Assembly (NCBI RefSeq): GCF_036669915.1
Contig: NC_089325.1
Coordinates: 10,685,231 to 10,749,230, forward strand
DNA from: Pocillopora verrucosa
Lineage: Eukaryota > Cnidaria > Anthozoa > Scleractinia > Pocilloporidae
Direction of reading: 5' to 3'
Length of the DNA stretch: 64,000 nucleotides
A model generated the notes under the pieces. The model was not told where the DNA came from. It searched no databases and was given only the letters and a program-made list of their open reading frames with translations. Position numbers and translations under genes: made by a program. Shown here piece after piece: positions 60,330 through 64,000 of the stretch; the stretch's first letter is position 1, and every line of letters begins with the position of its first letter.

Positions 60330-63300
60330 ATGAAGATTGCTCTGATTCTGATTGCTGCAGCTTGGATGGTTTGTGCCACAGTGGAAGCTCAGGGTAAAGG
60401 AAAAGCCAGTAAGTCAGTGTAATTCTTAGTTTATACACATCATGTTGGAGTGATTTTCAATTGGTTGTTCAAAGTAATTCTTTACTGCATCAATTTTTTT
60501 TTCATTACTCTCTTCAATTAGCCAAGAAAACTCGCACCACCTTAAACCAATCGAACCTCAGTTTTGTGCTTCTTTTCGCTTTAAAGGGGGCACTGCACGT
60601 ATACTTTCAACTTAAGGGAGTTTTAGATCCACGTTTTTTTCTGAATACGTGTGACCGCAAACTTCTAAGAGTCACGTGACCAGACTCCTGCGGTGACGTT
60701 CGCCGTTTGCCGTCCACGTTTGAACTTTGGGCAAGGCAGTTTCAGTTAGTTGAACTCCCTCGACGTTTTTTCTCTTCTTGTTCGAAAGTTCTCATGTACT
60801 TCCAATAGATATATATGAAGTGAAGTCTTTTCTTTATAACCAATCCATTTGGGACGCTAGAAAACTAATCTTTCAGCCACGTTTTGTGTTTGAAATGAAG
60901 GACCCCCATCTTTTATGTAACTCAAGATGGCGACGCACATGATGATTCTTTTTTTCGGATGAAAGCCGACGTCGAGCTAAGAAGCTGAAAATCTCGAGAC
61001 TTCTTGCTTCTAAGCACTTGCTTCACACTTTGAAGATGTTTTTCGTAACAATGTCTTTGAATATAGAGATTTTCATGGGTGCGACATAGCTATCCTTAGT
61101 CTAACTGAACAATTCAAGAAAGAATTAGATAATCACAAAGTTATTAGTCTGGTGTCTATGGACCTGTCAAAAGCATTTGACACCCTTCTCCATGATCTCC
61201 TTGTTAAAAGGCTTGAAGATTACGGTGGAGACTCAAAAGTTATCAATCTTGTAACGAATTATTTAAGCGACAGACAGCAACGTGTTAGATTGCCGGGACA
61301 ACACTCTTCTATGAAAACTATAATCAAGGGTGTCCCCCCAGGGATCCATTTTGGGTCCCATTCTTTTTAATATTTTCATGAATGACGTTTCTTATGCTAT
61401 GAATGAATGCACAGTATTCACGTATGTCGATGACACTCAATTGTTCAAGTCTGCGAAAAATATCGACCAACTTGCCATAAGTGCTGATCTGAAAAGGTTG
61501 ATGAGTGGTTTAAATTCAACCAAATGAAAATAAATCATTAAAAATATCAAGCAATTACTTTTGGAAGGGTCGAGAGAAATCCTGTGTTGATCTGTGAAGG
61601 AACCGTTATCCCTATTCAAGATAAAATGGAACTCCCTGGCGTCACTATCGATAACAAGCTTAAGTTTGAGGGACAGATTCGTAAACTCTGTTGTAAAGTA
61701 AGTCAACAGGTTGCTGTTCTCAATCGTCTGAAGAAAATATTGTCTTTTGAACCAAGGATAGATACATATCGTGCTTTCATTGCACTGCATTTCAATTACT
61801 GCTCAGAGTCGTGGCATCACTGTGGTAGAAGAGGTTCCGGCAAACTTGAAAAAGTCAGTGAACGAGCCCTTCGCTTTGTGACCCGTGACAAGTCAACCAC
61901 GTACGAGACGTTGCTAAAACAACTAAACTTTCTGTCTCCATTTAATCAAAGAATTGTTAAAATGGCCACCGGTGTCTACAAAGCTATCCATGGGTATTAA
62001 GTCCCTACAGGAATAAGAGCTATTGCACGAACGATCAACTAATTATAATCTTAGAGGAAAACACATCCTCGAGCTACCCAAAGTAAATACAATCACCTAT
62101 GGTCTTAAATCGTGGCGTTATACTGCAGCTAAGATTTGGAACACTCTTCCGGATCAGTTTCGTGCCGCTGATAAAATCGCAACATTTAGGAACTTGATGT
62201 CTATGTTTGATTTCTGAAATTTTACATTTTAATCGTGATTTACTCTTAGTTTTAATAATTTTTTAGTTGTATAAATATATTTTTATAGAGGTTTTTATGA
62301 GAAATCTTCTCTTTCTATTAATATTTCTAGTTTATTTATGCATTTTTCGTGGCATGTCTGTAAAGCAGCTAATTAAAGGTTATTATTACATTATCATTAA
62401 CCACAAACTGATGACCTCGATTTGACGATAGCGGTGAACACACCAAACGTGGAATTAAAACTCTCTATTAACAGTATTTCAAGCATCGAAAGGAAATCTT
62501 GAAATTTCACGTTACCTTGCCTCGGTAAAATTCACGCCTCTCGCATTAATTTTGGGCCTAATCATGTGTGTCACGCATAAACCATTTGCTTCCCTCTTCG
62601 AGAAGTTTGTATGTTTTTACTTTGAGATTTAAGTAACCCTGGTAAATGTCAACAGTTCAATTGGTTAGCCGTTTAATAAAGTGTTCCGTTCTTTTCAAGT
62701 GATTCCCTTCACGATGAGCATAAAAACCGGTATCTTCTCGTTAAAAATTATTCAACATTCTCGCTTTTTCTTCAGTCCATACCCAGCAAAACTTGTTTTG
62801 ACTATTTGTAACAGTAATAAAGAGGTCATATGAAGTGTTTTTCAACCTTTTTTTTTTTGCTTTCAAGGTGATCCCGGAAGTAGTCACCAAGAACGTAAGT
62901 TTTTCTTACAGAGCAAAAACTCTTCCTTCCAAGATTAAATATCCTATTTTCTTAATTTTTTTAAATTTTACCTGCCTCAGTTGTAGTATAGTGCGAGGAA
63001 AAGAGTATTATATAACGTCATCTCCATCAGTTATAAAACAATTTCTACAGAAACAAAAGCACAGACTAAACTTTGTCTTTGCCCCAGATCGTGATGATAT
63101 TTACAGGTCAGAGCGTCATGCTTTATTTCATAAGATTTGAACTCTTAACTCTTTTCTTCTAACAGACTGTGCTTGGTGCATTTAGGCAGCCCCTAACTAA
63201 TTTCAGGGGGCGACTAATTGTTGAATAAGGAGCCAGCCATTTTTTTATTATTTGGCGGGGGATTACATGGTTTGTAGGCGGGGGGGGGGGGGGCGGGGGG

Positions 63301-63638
63301 GGATCATTCGTCTCCAATATAGTATAGAAAAATGACAGCCAATTAACTGCCAACGAGGGAAAGGTTCATGAGTATATTAAAGAGCGTTATAAAGGGATAA
63401 GGTAAGTTTTATCATAACATAACCAATAATAATCGTTCCCTTCGTTTATGTCTTTTCTTCCCTCAGCTTGTACGGCCGAAGAAGTTCAAAAATAGGCTGT
63501 GCGAATGGGGGAACGTGTTTCGCCTTGGAACTTGGTCCTAGGAAACTAGGTTGTATATGTGCTGATGGGTTTACAGGCCAAAGATGCTTGCATCGAATAA
63601 TAGAGCGGGATCTTCAGGAGACACAACCTGGAAATTAA
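60330..63638 (+). pseudogene. second EGF-peptide gene copy, broken
   Basis: Duplicate of 50917-52586. The signal-peptide exon is 60330-60408 (signal peptide MKIALILIAAAWMVCATVEA, splice donor intact). Only one micro-exon is retained, at 62868-62894. The EGF exon is 63467-63638. The first two exons join in phase, but the EGF exon reaches an in-frame TAG at 63493-63495 after nine codons. The bases around it differ from the first copy by small indels, and the remaining Cys-rich part lies in another frame. Intron 1 also carries a 1.85-kb composite insertion. AATAAA at 63744-63749 is the old poly(A) signal. A sequencing error in the EGF exon cannot be excluded, since splice sites are preserved. 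Confidence 0.75.
60618..62463. mobile_element. TIR element carrying or hosting a non-LTR retrotransposon
   Basis: The ends GAGTTTTAGATCCACG (60618) and CGTGGAATTAAAACTC (62448-62463) are inverted. The insert is absent from the matching intron of the first EGF gene. Inside, the plus strand of 61084-62217 encodes a decayed non-LTR reverse transcriptase: MDLSKAFDTLLHDLLVKRL, SPQGSILGPILFNIFMNDV, TYVDDTQLF, LPGVTIDNKL, NYNLRGKHILELPKVNT, KIWNTLPDQFR. Frameshifts or stops lie near 61345, 61527 and 62000. The plain reading is a retroelement nested in a TIR DNA element. Confidence 0.7.
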
Positions 63639-64000
63639 CAGCCTTCCTTAGAGATTAAAAAAAATTCTTGAACAAATCCGCAGATTTAGCACTAGCGAGT
63701 TGAAAAGGAATGTGAAATTGTGAAAAATTTGGGCCAAAACTGAAATAAATCTGATAGCATGGAAACTTATTTGTTTTAATGAGTCAAATTTGAGTCAGGT
63801 AATAAATTTCCAAGGAAGGGTCAGGTAATTCCCTTATAACCTCGCCTAAATCTCCACCCAGATCTCAGCCCCAATGACGATGGAGGACGCCAGAGATTTT
63901 TTTTTTTGCATCTTTATATTTCAGATAAGACTCCATGTTTTCTCTTTTTCCCTAAACACTTTCACATGATACTGATTGGTTAAACAAATATCTCAATGAT
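63639..64000. other. 3' flank of second EGF copy
   Basis: Collinear with 52587-52960 up to the end of the window, so the duplicated block continues beyond it. No other gene is seen. Confidence 0.55.

Overview
The window looks like nuclear DNA of a cnidarian, most likely a hexacorallian (stony coral or sea anemone). It is AT-rich, its genes are split by GT...AG introns, and it is dense in Penelope-like elements, non-LTR retrotransposons, tRNA-derived SINEs and many TIR/MITE copies. It also carries a metazoan germline gene (ASZ1/GASZ). No prokaryotic features, rRNA genes or CRISPR arrays were seen. All exon models were built by hand from splice signals, phase and remembered protein family patterns; nothing was searched.

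Layout. (1) 1-2.9 kb: a repeat present in three copies, one inverted, flanking a PHD-finger-like fragment. (2) 3.4-17.6 kb: a tandem array of a short, apparently intronless gene family. Its full product has a conserved N-terminal motif, a ubiquitin-like domain ending in LRGG, and a PARP-like ADP-ribosyltransferase-fold domain. One copy (15920-16867) is intact. The others are frameshifted (3991, 9320), truncated after the ubiquitin-like domain (7712) or reduced to a scar (12952). A decayed Penelope-like element sits inside the array. Between the copies lie a clean minus-strand Cys-rich exon, a small Polinton-type polymerase relic and a decayed membrane-protein-like stretch. (3) 18.4-29.3 kb: HSD17B10 (minus, 4 exons, 261 aa) and ASZ1 (plus, 14 exons, 589 aa) are head to head, 167 bp apart. 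(4) 31-37.7 kb: AMDHD2 (minus, 9 exons, 436 aa). (5) 40-47.5 kb: AFG2A/SPATA5 (minus, 14 exons, 910 aa). (6) 46-64 kb: a large segmental duplication. The block with the 5' end of SPATA5 plus a small secreted EGF-domain gene occurs at about 46.15-53.5 kb and again at about 55.6 kb to the window end, with a third partial EGF-unit relic at 53.7-54.9 kb. The first EGF gene (50917-52586) reads as intact; the second is broken by a stop and a retroelement.

Function. HSD17B10 (mitochondrial dehydrogenase and RNase P subunit) and ASZ1 (mitochondria-anchored piRNA scaffold) share one short promoter region, so both products are tied to mitochondria. AMDHD2 acts in amino-sugar catabolism and AFG2A in 60S ribosome maturation. 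The candidate for an undescribed system is the tandem ubiquitin-like/ADP-ribosyltransferase-like array, whose architecture joins ubiquitin and ADP-ribose chemistry in one polypeptide and whose copies show rapid duplication and decay.
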